From Methyloceanibacter sp. (GTDB taxonomy: Bacteria > Pseudomonadota > Alphaproteobacteria > Rhizobiales > Methyloligellaceae): a stretch of DNA of 43,770 nucleotides. The notes under the pieces were generated by a model. The model saw only the letters and a list, made by a program, of their open reading frames with translations. It was not told the origin of the DNA and ran no database searches. Of the stretch, positions 9,368 to 18,830 are shown one piece after another (position 1 is the stretch's first letter; every line of letters begins with the position of its first letter). A program made the position numbers and the translations under genes. Location: assembly GCA_018067145.1 (NCBI GenBank), contig JAGPVD010000049.1, positions 1-43,770 of the forward strand, given 5' to 3'.

Positions 9368-11872
9368 ATGTCAGCGAGAGCAACAACGAGGGGCCGGCGG
9401 CGATTGCTGCCGAGCGCGGTAGAGTCCGGACTGCGCCGTCTGGTGTTTGGCACATATGGGTTTGGTCTCATCATCGTGGCGAGTGCCGTATGGGTGAGCC
9501 TTGCCAGTTGGTCCGTACACGACCCAAGTCTCAACAACGCCACCCGCGCGGCGCCGCATAACCTGCTTGGCGGCTGGGGCGCCGTGACCGCCGATCTGGC
9601 CATTCAGTCGCTCGGTCTCGCCGCAATCATCTTCTTCTTGCCGCTTGCGGCCTGGGGCTGGCATCTCGTCGCCCACACGACTCCCAATCGCGTCAAGTTT
9701 CGGCTGATCGCTTGGCCTGCCTCCGTCATACTGCTGGCGGCGGCGCTTGCCGCGCTGCCCAAGCCGAAGAGTTGGCCCCTGCCGAATGGCCTCGGCGGCA
9801 TTCTCGGCGACTTCTTCATGGCCGGCGCTCACATCATCGGACCTTTCCTGCCAGTGTCGGCGGTATCGTTCGTGGCCGGGCTCGCCTTCTTCGTCGTCGG
9901 CATAGCGCTTCTGCTCTTTGCCTGCGGCACAAGCACCTCGAACTTGATCGCGCTCTGGGCGCCGCGCTCCAGCGCCGCCGGTGAGTGGGCCAATGCCTCG
10001 CTCGGCGCCGGCATGCATTTCGTTATGCACTCCACCGCGCTTCTGCGCCGTGTGCTCCGCCGCAAGCGGAGCACGCAAGACAGCGATGGGGACTACGCGG
10101 ACAAAAACGCTGGCGACAAATGTGAAGACGCGCAACCGCAACCGCAACTGGGTGCCAATGGCCGCATCGAGCCGACATTCGGTTCGGCGCCAATCGCCGA
10201 TGTCGAGGACGCGCGCTACGAAGATGCGAACTACGACGACGAGTCCGAGGATGGCGGCGACGTCGAGGGCGACTACCATATCACCCGCCTCGACCCGAGC
10301 GTCACGAAGAAGAGAAAACGGCGCCCGCCCATCTCGCGCGATCGCGAGCCAGCAGGACCCTTCGAGTGTCCCCCGCTCAAGCTGCTACAGCGGCAGCCGC
10401 GCATCGCCCGCGACCAAAGCATCAGTGACGAGGTCCTTCAGGAGAACGCGCGCGAACTTGAAGGTGTGTTACAAGACTTTGGGGTAAAGGGCGAAATCAC
10501 CAATGTGCGCCCGGGTCCCGTGGTCACACTGTACGAGCTGGAGCCCGCACCCGGCACCAAATCTTCACGCGTCATTGGACTGTCCGACGACATCGCCCGC
10601 TCTATGAGTGCCATCGCCGCGCGTGTTGCCGTGGTGCCTGGCCGCAACGCCATTGGTATTGAGTTACCGAACGACCGGCGCGAGATGGTGGTGCTGCGGG
10701 AAATGTTCGAATCGTCCGACTTCCAGGAGACCGATGCGCGGCTGCCCTTAGCGCTCGGCAAGACCATCGGCGGCGAACCGATGATCGCCGACCTGTCCCG
10801 CATGCCGCATCTTTTGATCGCCGGCACCACGGGTTCGGGCAAGTCCGTCGGCATCAACACCATGATCTTGTCGCTGCTCTACCGGCTGTCACCGGAGCAG
10901 TGCAAGTTCATCATGATCGACCCAAAGATGCTGGAGCTGTCCGTCTATGACGGCATTCCGCATCTCCTCGCGCCCGTGGTCACCGACCCGAAGAAGGCGG
11001 TGGTCGCGCTCAAATGGACCGTGCGCGAGATGGAAGAGCGTTACAAGCGCATGTCGAAACTCGGCGTGCGCGACATCAAGGGCTACAACGCCCGTATCCG
11101 GCAGGCGGAAGAAAAGGGCGAGGTACTCTCCCGCACCGTGCAGACAGGCTTCGACCGCGAGACCGGCCGCGCCATCTACGAACAAGAAGAGATGGACTAC
11201 GAGGCCATGCCTTACATCGTCGTGATTGTCGACGAGATGGCGGACCTCATGATGGTGGCCGGCAAGGACATCGAGGCCACCGTGCAACGGCTAGCGCAGA
11301 TGGCGCGTGCCGCCGGCATCCATCTCATCACGGCGACACAGCGACCGAGCGTCGATGTCATCACCGGCACCATCAAGGCGAACTTCCCGACGCGGATCAG
11401 TTTCCAAGTCACCTCGAAGATCGACAGCCGCACCATTCTCGGTGAGCAGGGCGCCGAGCAATTGCTCGGTCAGGGCGACATGCTCTACATGGCGGGCGGC
11501 GGTCGCATCCTCCGCGTGCATGGACCCTTCGTCGCCGACGAAGAGGTCGAGAAGATCGTGCGCCACCTCAAAAAGCAGGGCGTGCCAGCCTATCTCGATG
11601 CCGTTACCGACGATGCCGAGGAAGAGGACGAGGACGGCGCGGGCGCCCCTGAGCCCGGCGAGTCCGGCAACGAACTCTACGACCAGGCCGTGGCCGTCGT
11701 GCTGCGAGACCGCAAAGTGTCGACAAGCTATGTGCAGCGCCGGTTGGGGATTGGCTATAACCGTGCCGCGACCTTGATCGAGCGCATGGAAAGCGAGGGG
11801 CTGATCGGCCCGGCCAATCAAGCCGGAAAGCGCGAGATTCTGGTGGGCGAGGAGGCGGAAGCGCCCTACTAG
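9368..11872 (+). CDS. ftsK: DNA translocase FtsK
   Basis: This 834-residue protein pumps DNA through the closing septum and activates XerCD at dif. About four hydrophobic segments (roughly residues 20-190) anchor it in the inner membrane, a charged, Asp/Glu-rich linker follows (about 220-330), then the motor with Walker A GTTGSGKS at 486-493 and Walker B IVVIVDEMADLMMV near 616-630. The C-terminal winged-helix gamma domain (LYDQAVAVVLRDRKVSTSYVQRRLGIGYNRAA) reads KOPS sequences. Length and order are normal for alphaproteobacterial FtsK. It is tightly coupled to the aminotransferase gene upstream, with only three bases between them. Confidence 0.96.
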   Translation: MSARATTRGRRRLLPSAVESGLRRLVFGTYGFGLIIVASAVWVSLASWSVHDPSLNNATRAAPHNLLGGWGAVTADLAIQSLGLAAIIFFLPLAAWGWHLVAHTTPNRVKFRLIAWPASVILLAAALAALPKPKSWPLPNGLGGILGDFFMAGAHIIGPFLPVSAVSFVAGLAFFVVGIALLLFACGTSTSNLIALWAPRSSAAGEWANASLGAGMHFVMHSTALLRRVLRRKRSTQDSDGDYADKNAGDKCEDAQPQPQLGANGRIEPTFGSAPIADVEDARYEDANYDDESEDGGDVEGDYHITRLDPSVTKKRKRRPPISRDREPAGPFECPPLKLLQRQPRIARDQSISDEVLQENARELEGVLQDFGVKGEITNVRPGPVVTLYELEPAPGTKSSRVIGLSDDIARSMSAIAARVAVVPGRNAIGIELPNDRREMVVLREMFESSDFQETDARLPLALGKTIGGEPMIADLSRMPHLLIAGTTGSGKSVGINTMILSLLYRLSPEQCKFIMIDPKMLELSVYDGIPHLLAPVVTDPKKAVVALKWTVREMEERYKRMSKLGVRDIKGYNARIRQAEEKGEVLSRTVQTGFDRETGRAIYEQEEMDYEAMPYIVVIVDEMADLMMVAGKDIEATVQRLAQMARAAGIHLITATQRPSVDVITGTIKANFPTRISFQVTSKIDSRTILGEQGAEQLLGQGDMLYMAGGGRILRVHGPFVADEEVEKIVRHLKKQGVPAYLDAVTDDAEEEDEDGAGAPEPGESGNELYDQAVAVVLRDRKVSTSYVQRRLGIGYNRAATLIERMESEGLIGPANQAGKREILVGEEAEAPY

Positions 11873-11900
11873 GGTAGTTTCGTGTGTTACCGCCAAGAAG

Positions 11901-11929
11901 TTGACGAAATTTGGCGGAATCATCTATCC
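11901..11929 (+). promoter_or_regulatory. Possible sigma-70 promoter of lolA
   Basis: TTGACG is followed after 17 bases by CTATCC, a reasonable housekeeping promoter for an alphaproteobacterium. It sits 62 bases before the lolA ATG in the gap after ftsK and partly overlaps an inverted repeat, CCGCCAA (11890-11896) and TTGGCGG (11911-11917), which might be an operator or part of a terminator. Based on consensus only. Confidence 0.35.
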
Positions 11930-11990
11930 AATATCTCTTGGTCCTAGCGCAGGCGGTCCCAAACGAAGCGGGACGCCACGAGGGGAGTTT

Positions 11991-12833
11991 ATGACAAGCC
12001 GCAGTGCCAGTGCCGCCGGGCTGCTTTTTGGTGTGCCCATCGCCCTAGGTTTCACCATAGGTCTCGCGTTCGCCCAAGACGGCGCGACCTCCATACGAAA
12101 AACCCCTCTAGCCACCGGCACGGCTGGATCCGATACCGCCCCGGAAAGCGCGCTCCGCCCGTCTATCGGAAAGGACGTCCTTCCTCCCGGCAGCGGCGCA
12201 CCGGTCGGCGAGATCGTGCCGTCGTCCTTGGATGAGGGCGCCAGCTGGGAAGCGGCTGTGGAGGCTGCCAACGCGCCCACACCGCTCATTGGCGCCGAGC
12301 AGAAAGCTGCCGTTGCCCGCATCAACGCCTATTTCAATGCGATGACCAATCTCCAGGGCCGCTTCGAGCAGTTCGATCCAAGCAATAAGCGCACCACCGG
12401 CCGCTTCTATGTGCAGCGCCCTGGCAAGATCCGCTTCGACTATGCGCCGCCGAGCGCATTGCGCATCGTTGCCGATGGCCATTCGCTGGCGATTGAAGAC
12501 TCGGACCTGAAGACGGTGGAGAAATATCCCATCAAATCGACGCCGTTCCGCCTGTTGCTCGGCGACTCTGTCGATCTCGGGCGAGACGCGCACATTGTCG
12601 GCGTCGAGATTCAGAACGATGAACTTGCCATCTCGCTCGAAGATCGGGGCGGTGGCGCTAGAGGCAGCATCAAACTTTCCTTCTATTCAAATGACGGCCT
12701 CAAGCTCAAGGAATGGATGATCACCGACGCCCAGGGCCTGTCGACAAGGGTGATCGTCAACAACGTGGTCGCTGGGCGGAAAGTGGCCATCGACTTCTTC
12801 CAGTCGAAAGACAAGTTCTCGCCCTTCCAATAG
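11991..12833 (+). CDS. lolA: Outer-membrane lipoprotein carrier LolA
   Basis: This 280-residue protein is the LolA periplasmic chaperone that ferries lipoproteins from LolCDE to the outer membrane. A signal peptide with hydrophobic core and AFA-QD cleavage site ends near residue 30. A low-complexity linker of about 70 residues precedes the LolA core, which begins at RINAYFNAMTNLQGRFEQ and continues through TTGRFYVQRPGKIRFDYAPP, the characteristic LolA beta-strand pair. The frame is open to 11901, but the ATG at 11991 follows GAGGGGAG with good spacing and begins a normal signal peptide. The extended linker is typical of rhizobial members. Confidence 0.9.
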   Translation: MTSRSASAAGLLFGVPIALGFTIGLAFAQDGATSIRKTPLATGTAGSDTAPESALRPSIGKDVLPPGSGAPVGEIVPSSLDEGASWEAAVEAANAPTPLIGAEQKAAVARINAYFNAMTNLQGRFEQFDPSNKRTTGRFYVQRPGKIRFDYAPPSALRIVADGHSLAIEDSDLKTVEKYPIKSTPFRLLLGDSVDLGRDAHIVGVEIQNDELAISLEDRGGGARGSIKLSFYSNDGLKLKEWMITDAQGLSTRVIVNNVVAGRKVAIDFFQSKDKFSPFQ

Positions 12834-12951
12834 GCGCGCCTGACCAGATTTCTAGGCTCCGCGGACCTCTGAAAAACTTCTTGTAAATCAGGGCCTTAAA
12901 TTCGCACGCTCGGGATGTTTACGTCTCGTTAAATTTTCCAAGCGATGGACG
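12834..12951. other. Gene-free stretch before the candidate small RNA
   Basis: No open frame here resembles a gene. The sequence is somewhat AT-richer than the neighbourhood, with GGGCCTTAAATTC and CTCGTTAAATTTTCC. It probably holds the lolA 3' untranslated end and upstream control sequence of the candidate small RNA that follows. Confidence 0.4.
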
Positions 12952-12980
12952 TTGAAATCGCCCGGCCATCTACATAACTG
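12952..12980 (+). promoter_or_regulatory. Possible promoter of the candidate small RNA
   Basis: TTGAAA at 12952-12957 is followed after 16-17 bases by ATAACT/TAACTG at 12974-12980. This would start transcription near 12986-12988, immediately before the first stem of the hairpin series. Assignment is from consensus and spacing only. Confidence 0.35.
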
Positions 12981-12985
12981 TAGTT

Positions 12986-13127
12986 CAGAAGTGGACCACA
13001 TCGATTTTATCGGTAGTGCCCCCCGTCTAGCCGAAGATGTGGTCTTACCGTGTCGGCTTCCCTCCCGGCACGTGCGAAAAACGCACTTCTTGACGCCCAG
13101 CCACGCACAGTGGCTGGGCGTCTTCTT
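12986..13127 (+). ncRNA. Candidate small RNA with C-rich loops
   Basis: About 140 bases between lolA and xthA fold into consecutive hairpins and carry no gene. Stem 1 is a perfect 9-mer pair, GACCACATC (12994-13002) with GATGTGGTC (13036-13044), enclosing a segment with TGCCCCCCGT. Stem 2 is CGTGTCGG (13049-13056) with CCGGCACG (13065-13072), with loop CTTCCCTC. Stem 3 is GTGCG/CGCAC around AAAAA (13072-13086), alternative at its first base to stem 2. A strong terminator closes it. C-rich exposed loops that could pair with Shine-Dalgarno sequences are the mark of the alphaproteobacterial anti-SD small RNAs (alpha-r14/CcsR type). Family membership is inference; an attenuator or long leader of xthA is the main alternative. 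Confidence 0.6.
13092..13127 (+). terminator. Strong intrinsic terminator of the candidate small RNA
   Basis: A perfect 13-base stem, GACGCCCAGCCAC with GTGGCTGGGCGTC, closes a 5-base loop GCACA and is followed by TTCTT. It lies about 260 bases after the lolA stop and 87 bases before xthA. Its distance from lolA suggests it ends a separate short transcript rather than lolA alone. Confidence 0.85.
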
Positions 13128-13213
13128 ATGTGGGCCTGTTGAATACCGGCATAACCCTCTGAAACCCCACACGAACCCTTGCCGTGGGGGGCTTTGCGCC
13201 ATACCCCCTAGAC

Positions 13214-14035
13214 ATGCGTTTTCGGCTCGCCACTTGGAATATCAACTCGGTGCGGATCAGGCTCGACCTGATCGAGCGCTTCGTGCGCGCCCATGAGCCC
13301 GACATTCTCTGCCTTCAAGAGATCAAATGCGAGGAGAGCCAATTTCCCTTTGAAGCCCTTCAAGCGCTTGGTTTTCCGCATATCGCAGTAGCGGGCCAGA
13401 AGGGCTATCATGGCGTCGCCACGCTCTCCCGCCTGCCCTTTAAGCTCGGCGAACGCCGCGATCTCTGTGGCCGGGGCCATGCCCGCCATCTCTCGATCAA
13501 GCTCGATGGGGCGGGGGCGGGCCAAAAGCCCATCGTGTTGCATAACCTCTATGTCCCAGCCGGGGGCGATATTCCGGACCCGGCGATCAACGATAAATTC
13601 CAGCACAAGCTCGATTATCTCGAGGCCATGACCGCATGGTTCGGCGGGCTTCGGACCAAGACCAAGAATCAAATGATCCTGGTCGGCGATCTCAACGTGG
13701 CGCCGCTACCGACTGATGTCTGGTCCCATAAGCAGCTCTTAAAAGTGGTCAGCCACACGCCGCTCGAAACCGAGCGGCTTGAGCAGGTGATCGCCTCTCA
13801 TGACTGGATCGATGTGATGCGCCGGCATGTGCCACCTGAAGAGAAGCTGTTCACCTGGTGGAGCTATCGCAATCGTGACTGGCGGGCATCGAACCGGGGA
13901 CGCCGCCTCGATCATATCTGGGTCACCCAGGCTCTGGGCGGCGCTGCCGTGTCGATGTCAGTGATCGAGGAGACGCGCGATTGGGAGCGCACCTCCGACC
14001 ACGTGCCGGTGATCGCAGACTTCAAAATAGACTGA
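13214..14035 (+). CDS. xthA: Exodeoxyribonuclease III
   Basis: This 273-residue protein is an ExoIII/AP-endonuclease family enzyme that cuts DNA at abasic sites and degrades 3' ends in base excision repair. Motifs in order are RLATWNINSV with Asn10, LCLQEIKCEE with the metal-binding Glu36, ILVGDLNVAPLPTDVW, GRRLDHIWVT, and the closing TSDHVPVIADF with the catalytic Asp-His pair. The length matches E. coli Xth (268). The ATG at 13214 directly precedes the conserved first strand; an upstream GTG/ATG extension has no support. Its stop is three bases from the stop of the convergent response-regulator gene. Confidence 0.95.
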   Translation: MRFRLATWNINSVRIRLDLIERFVRAHEPDILCLQEIKCEESQFPFEALQALGFPHIAVAGQKGYHGVATLSRLPFKLGERRDLCGRGHARHLSIKLDGAGAGQKPIVLHNLYVPAGGDIPDPAINDKFQHKLDYLEAMTAWFGGLRTKTKNQMILVGDLNVAPLPTDVWSHKQLLKVVSHTPLETERLEQVIASHDWIDVMRRHVPPEEKLFTWWSYRNRDWRASNRGRRLDHIWVTQALGGAAVSMSVIEETRDWERTSDHVPVIADFKID

Positions 14036-14038
14036 GCT

Positions 14039-14725
14039 TTAAGGGACGAGCTTGTAGCCGCCGGTCTCGGTGATCAGCAGCTCGGCTTGCCCAGGATCTT
14101 TCTCGATCTTCTGGCGCAAGCGATAGATGTGGGTCTCAAGCGTGTGCGTGGTGACGCCCGCGTTGTAGCCCCACACTTCATGAAGAAGAACATCGCGGGT
14201 CACGACACGCTCGCCAGCGCGATAGAGATATTTGAGGATCGAGGTCTCTTTCTCGGTGAGCCTTATCTTCTTGCCCTCCGCATCCAGAAGCAGCTTCGAC
14301 GCCGGGCGGAATGTGTATGGCCCGATGGTAAAGACGGCGTCCTCACTTTGCTCATGCTGCCGGAGCTGCGCGCGGATGCGGGCAAGCAGCACGCCAAGGC
14401 GGAACGGCTTGGTCATGTAATCATTGGCGCCGGACTCGAGCCCGAGAATCGTATCGGCATCGGAGGTCTGCGCCGTGAGCATGATAACTGGGCCCTTGAA
14501 GCCGCCGCGCCGCAGAAGCTTGCAAGCCTCGCGGCCATCGAGATCGGGGAGGCCGACGTCGAGCAGGACGAGGTCCACATGACCGCCACGAGCTTGCTTC
14601 AGCCCGTCCTGGGCCGTCGGGGCAAGCATCGTCTCGAACTCCTCGTGCAGAGACAGCTGCTCGCTGAGGGATTCGCGAAGCTCATCGTCATCGTCGATGA
14701 TGAGAATCTTGCGCGCATTGCTCAT
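14039..14725 (-). CDS. OmpR-family response regulator
   Basis: This 228-residue protein has an N-terminal receiver (phosphoacceptor Asp56 in LVLLDVGLPDLDG, acidic pocket IIDDDDE at 9-15, conserved Thr in MLTAQT and Lys in MTKPFRLG) and a C-terminal winged-helix DNA-binding domain (IRLTEKETSILKYLYRAGERVVTR and THTLETHIYRLRQKIE). The frame extends upstream to 15007 but the ATG at 14725 immediately precedes the receiver. No histidine kinase lies nearby, so it is an orphan in this window. Sequence flavour resembles the alphaproteobacterial cell-envelope regulator CenR, but I cannot confirm that. It is divergent from the L,D-transpeptidase gene over a 133-base gap. Confidence 0.92.
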   Translation of the reverse strand: MSNARKILIIDDDDELRESLSEQLSLHEEFETMLAPTAQDGLKQARGGHVDLVLLDVGLPDLDGREACKLLRRGGFKGPVIMLTAQTSDADTILGLESGANDYMTKPFRLGVLLARIRAQLRQHEQSEDAVFTIGPYTFRPASKLLLDAEGKKIRLTEKETSILKYLYRAGERVVTRDVLLHEVWGYNAGVTTHTLETHIYRLRQKIEKDPGQAELLITETGGYKLVP

Positions 14726-14858
14726 AGGCGGTTCCTTGTTGGCCAAAACTTGGTTGGCCGGTCTTTGGGCGTGATCCCTCATCAAGGGTTGTAAGGGGGG
14801 CTTGGCCCGGCCACAAGCATGACGAAGCGACCATAAGGGCCCAAAAGGCTTATCAGCC

Positions 14859-15392
14859 ATGCAGGTTAACCGGAGGAAGCCAATTGTGGTGCGACGCGCA
14901 CCAGGGCGCCCGTGCGAAGCGCGGGTCCAACTCGCCCATAGCGTGCGGTGTGCAGCGATTGGCCGGGGGAGCGTTCGCGCCCTGAAGCGAGAGGGTGATG
15001 GCGGCACCCCAATTGGGCGCTTTCCCGTTCGCAGCGTTCTCTATCGGGCCGATCGAAGTTTGCGCCCACGGACGCATCTTCCGGTGCGTGCCATCCGCGA
15101 CAGAGATGGCTGGAGCGACGATCCGCTCGACCGCAACTACAACCGGCTGATCAAATTGCCCTCGCGTAGGAGTGCCGAGGGACTGAAACGCGACGACAAT
15201 CTCTATGATCTTGTTCTCGTGCTCGACCATAACGACCGGCCGCGCATCAAAGGAAAAGGCAGTGCCATCTTCGTGCATCTCGCAAGGGCCGGCTACACAC
15301 CGACCGAAGGATGTATCGCGCTCTCCCGCCGCGATCTTTACGCCGTGCTCGCCGAGATACGGCGCGGGACTGATATTGTAGTGATGGGCTAG
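14859..15392 (+). CDS. L,D-transpeptidase (YkuD) domain protein
   Basis: This 177-residue protein has the YkuD fold: RCAAIGRGSVRALKREGDGGTPIG-like strands at the start, LYDLVLVLDHN in the middle, and the catalytic block from His140 (IFVHLARAG) to Cys152 in PTEGCIALS, where the usual S-x-G-C reads TEGC. The family makes 3-3 peptidoglycan cross-links or attaches proteins to the wall. No signal peptide is visible from this start, as in a short alphaproteobacterial subgroup, so its location and substrate remain uncertain. The stop TAG is interlocked with the convergent yggS stop within the four bases CTAG. Confidence 0.86.
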   Translation: MQVNRRKPIVVRRAPGRPCEARVQLAHSVRCAAIGRGSVRALKREGDGGTPIGRFPVRSVLYRADRSLRPRTHLPVRAIRDRDGWSDDPLDRNYNRLIKLPSRRSAEGLKRDDNLYDLVLVLDHNDRPRIKGKGSAIFVHLARAGYTPTEGCIALSRRDLYAVLAEIRRGTDIVVMG

Positions 15393-16084
15393 TCGAGCAA
15401 AACGCGCTTGCCGAAGATGGCCGAGCCGACGCGGACGTAAGTTGCGCCGAACGCCACGGCCTTGGCGAAGTCGCCACTCATGCCCATGCTCAATTCCTCG
15501 ATGCCGAGTTCGTCGGCGAGTTTTGCAAGCAGCGCGAAATGCATCGCCGGTTCCTCGTCAAAGGGCGGGATGCACATGAGCCCAACGATGTTGAGGTCGA
15601 ACGTGTCGCGGCAGAGCGCGATGAAGCTGGCTGTTTCCTCGGGCGCGATGCCGGCCTTTTGCGGCTCCTCGCCAGTGTTGACCTGGACGAAGAGGCGCGG
15701 GCGCGTTCCCTGCCGCTCCATCTCCTCGGCGAGCGCGCGGGCGAGCTTTGGACGGTCGAGGGTCTCGATGACGTCGAACAGGGCTACAGCCTCGCGCACC
15801 TTGTTGGACTGAAGCGGCCCGATGAGATGCAATTCGATATCGGCGTGGAGCTCTTTCAGCGCCGGCCATTTGCCGAGCGCTTCCTGCACCCGGTTCTCAC
15901 CAAACAGGCGCTGCCCCGATTCGATGGCTTCCTCGATCACCGCCGCAGGCACCGTCTTGCTTACGGCGATGAGCTTCGTCTCATCGGGATCGCGGTCCGC
16001 GCCTTCCGCCGCGAGCGCGATCTCCTCAATGACCAGGCGCAAACGTGCTGGAATCTCAGTGGCGGAGTGGTGTTCGTCGCTCAT
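15389..16084 (-). CDS. YggS-family PLP homeostasis protein
   Basis: This 231-residue protein is a PLPBP/YggS member, an alanine-racemase-like barrel that binds pyridoxal phosphate without known catalysis and balances vitamin B6 and amino acid pools. The PLP lysine is Lys43 in LIAVSKTVP; GENRVQEALGKW, ELHLIGPLQSNKV, LFVQVNTGEEPQKAGI and LSMGMSGDFAKAV are the classical signatures. A TTG just upstream is in frame, but the ATG at 16084 is preferred. It faces leuS divergently across 133 bases. Confidence 0.94.
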   Translation of the reverse strand: MSDEHHSATEIPARLRLVIEEIALAAEGADRDPDETKLIAVSKTVPAAVIEEAIESGQRLFGENRVQEALGKWPALKELHADIELHLIGPLQSNKVREAVALFDVIETLDRPKLARALAEEMERQGTRPRLFVQVNTGEEPQKAGIAPEETASFIALCRDTFDLNIVGLMCIPPFDEEPAMHFALLAKLADELGIEELSMGMSGDFAKAVAFGATYVRVGSAIFGKRVLLD

Positions 16085-16217
16085 CAAGGGTACCTAGCAG
16101 GCTTGTTCGGCTCGTCGTGCCTCTTCCGGCGCTGCGCGATCTCACCGCAACTTGACCGTCTTGGGCATTTGGGTTCGATTGCCGCGCCGAATCGATATGA
16201 AAGAATGGATAGGATAG

Positions 16218-18830
16218 ATGGCCGCGGACCGCTACGACGCGCCGAAATGCGAAAAACATTGGCAGAAAGCCTGGGAGGATAAGGGCATCTTCCAGGCCCG
16301 CGAGGACGACCCGCGCCCAAAATACTATGTTCTTGAAATGTTTCCCTATCCGTCGGGCCGCATCCATATGGGCCATGTGCGGAACTACACTATGGGCGAC
16401 GTGGTAGCCCGGCATATGCGTGCCTCGGGCCATAATGTGCTCCACCCCATGGGTTGGGACGCTTTTGGACTGCCGGCTGAGAACGCGGCCATCGAGCGCG
16501 GCGTCCATCCCGGCAAATGGACCTACGACAACATCGCCACCATGCGCGGCCAGCTCAAGAGCATGGGCCTGTCTCTCGACTGGTCCCGCGAGCTCGCTAC
16601 CTGCGATGTCGAATATTACCACCAACAGCAAGTGCTGTTCCTTGACATGCTCGAAGGCGGCCTCGTTGACCGTAAAACCCGGAAGGTGAATTGGGACCCG
16701 GTCGACCACACCGTGCTCGCCAACGAACAGGTGATCGACGGTCGCGGCTGGCGCTCGGGTGCGCTGGTCGAACAGCGCGAGCAGCCGGAGTGGGTGTTCA
16801 AGATTACGGACTACGCGCAAGACCTGCTCGATGCGCTGGACGGTCTCGATCGCTGGCCGGAGAAAGTGCGGCTGATGCAGGCCAACTGGATCGGGCGCTC
16901 CGAAGGTTTGCTCGTCCGCTTTGAGACTGTGAAGGGCACTTCACCTGAAGGCCACAACGTGTTGGAGGTGTTTACCACGCGCCCCGACACGCTCTTTGGC
17001 GCCGCCTTCATGGCCATCGCGCCGGACCACGAACTGGCGAAGGCCGTTGCTGAAACAAACCCGCAAGCGCAAGCCTTCATCGAGGAGTGTCACCGGCACG
17101 GGACAACGGCGGCTGAGATCGAGACGCAGGAGAAGAAGGGCATCGACACTGGCGTGCGTGTCGCTCACCCCGCCATCGAGGGCGCGGAAATTCCCGTCTA
17201 CATCGCTAACTTCGTCCTGACGGAATACGGCACCGGCGCCATCTTCGGCTGCCCGGCGCATGACCAACGCGACCTGGAATTTGCGCGTGCCTATGACCGC
17301 CCGGTCACACCCGTGGTGCTTCCGGCGGGCGAGGACCCCGCGACATTTGCCATCGGCGAGGAGGCCTATACCGGCGACGGTGTGCTGATCAATTCGGACT
17401 TTCTCGATGGGCTCTCGGTGACGGATGCCAAGAACGCCATGGCCGATAGGCTGAGCGCACGAACCGTGTCGGGGGGGCCGCAAGGGGTACGAAAAACCGA
17501 ATTTCGCCTACGGGATTGGGGAATTTCTAGGCAGCGCTATTGGGGCTGTCCCATCCCCATGATCCATTGCGAGGCCTGCGGCATGGTCCCTGTACCCGTC
17601 GCGAACTTGCCTGTGAAGCTGCCCGAAGATGTAACATTCGACGTTCCGGGCAACCCGCTCGACCGGCACCCGTCTTGGAAACACGTTCCCTGTCCGAAAT
17701 GCGGGAAGGACGCGACGCGCGAGACTGACACCATGGACACGTTCGTCGACTCGTCGTGGTACTTCGCGCGCTTCTGTTCGCCACGCGCCGGCGTGCCGAC
17801 CGACCCCAATGCTGTCGGCCACTGGTTGCCCGTGGATCAATATATCGGCGGCGTCGAGCACGCGATTTTGCATTTGCTCTATTCGCGCTTCTTCGCGCGC
17901 GCCATGCACAAGACAGGACATGTGGCGGTGGACGAGCCGTTCCGTGGACTGTTCACCCAAGGCATGGTCACGCATGAGACCTACAAAGACGCCGACGGCA
18001 AATGGGTATTGCCCGAGGACGTGACGGTTCGCGACGGCAACTCGGTCCATGTCGAAACAGCCGCGCCGATCACCGTCGGCCCCGTCGAGTCCATGTCGAA
18101 GTCGAAGAAGAATGTCGTCGACCCCGACAGCATCATCGGTACTTACGGTGCCGACACTGCGCGCTGGTTCATGCTGTCCGACACGCCGCCCGAACGCGAC
18201 ATCGAATGGACGTCAGGTGGTGTCGATGGCGCTCATCGCTTCTTGCAGCGGATCTGGCGTCTGGTCGGCGATGCCGCGGCGAAGGGGTCGGAAGTTGGTG
18301 CCTCAGCGCCCTCCGGGATGGACTCCGAGGCCGAGGACTTGCGCCGGGCGACCCACAAGACGATCGCCGGCGTCACCAATGCCCTACAGAAGCTTCGCTT
18401 CAACAGTGCCGTGGCTCAGGTCTACGAGCTGGCCAATACGCTCTCGGCAAGCTTGCAGGCTGCCGGAGCACAGCCCAAGGACGATGTGCGATTTGCGCTG
18501 CGTGAGGCCGCCGAAGCGTTCGCCCGAGTCTCGGCCCCCATGGTGCCGCATCTGGCGGAAGAGTGCTGGGCCCTGCTTGGCCATAAGACATTGGTGGCCG
18601 AAGAGCCGTGGCCTGAAGCCGATCAAGCTCTTTTGACTGAGGATACCGTCACAATTGCCGTACAGGTAAATGGCAGAAGACGGGATGAATTGACGATTGC
18701 GCGAGACGCCTCGAAAGAAGATATTGAAGCTGCGGCGCTAAAGCTCGAAAATGTCGAGCGCGCCATCGAGGGACGCAAAATCAAGAAGGTTGTGGTCGTG
18801 CCGTTGAGGATTGTCAATGTCGTGGCGTAG
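16218..18830 (+). CDS. leuS: Leucyl-tRNA synthetase
   Basis: This 870-residue class I synthetase charges tRNA(Leu). The HIGH motif is HMGH at residues 50-53 within [18 protein letters not shown], and KMSKS is MSKSK at about 626-630. The CP1 editing domain is intact, with [28 protein letters not shown]. Zinc-site cysteines appear in CEACGMVPV and CPKCGKD. The last part carries the anticodon-binding domain and a C-terminal extension. The ATG follows GGATAG. It heads an operon with lptE and holA, a conserved grouping in this class. Confidence 0.97.
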   Translation: MAADRYDAPKCEKHWQKAWEDKGIFQAREDDPRPKYYVLEMFPYPSGRIHMGHVRNYTMGDVVARHMRASGHNVLHPMGWDAFGLPAENAAIERGVHPGKWTYDNIATMRGQLKSMGLSLDWSRELATCDVEYYHQQQVLFLDMLEGGLVDRKTRKVNWDPVDHTVLANEQVIDGRGWRSGALVEQREQPEWVFKITDYAQDLLDALDGLDRWPEKVRLMQANWIGRSEGLLVRFETVKGTSPEGHNVLEVFTTRPDTLFGAAFMAIAPDHELAKAVAETNPQAQAFIEECHRHGTTAAEIETQEKKGIDTGVRVAHPAIEGAEIPVYIANFVLTEYGTGAIFGCPAHDQRDLEFARAYDRPVTPVVLPAGEDPATFAIGEEAYTGDGVLINSDFLDGLSVTDAKNAMADRLSARTVSGGPQGVRKTEFRLRDWGISRQRYWGCPIPMIHCEACGMVPVPVANLPVKLPEDVTFDVPGNPLDRHPSWKHVPCPKCGKDATRETDTMDTFVDSSWYFARFCSPRAGVPTDPNAVGHWLPVDQYIGGVEHAILHLLYSRFFARAMHKTGHVAVDEPFRGLFTQGMVTHETYKDADGKWVLPEDVTVRDGNSVHVETAAPITVGPVESMSKSKKNVVDPDSIIGTYGADTARWFMLSDTPPERDIEWTSGGVDGAHRFLQRIWRLVGDAAAKGSEVGASAPSGMDSEAEDLRRATHKTIAGVTNALQKLRFNSAVAQVYELANTLSASLQAAGAQPKDDVRFALREAAEAFARVSAPMVPHLAEECWALLGHKTLVAEEPWPEADQALLTEDTVTIAVQVNGRRRDELTIARDASKEDIEAAALKLENVERAIEGRKIKKVVVVPLRIVNVVA

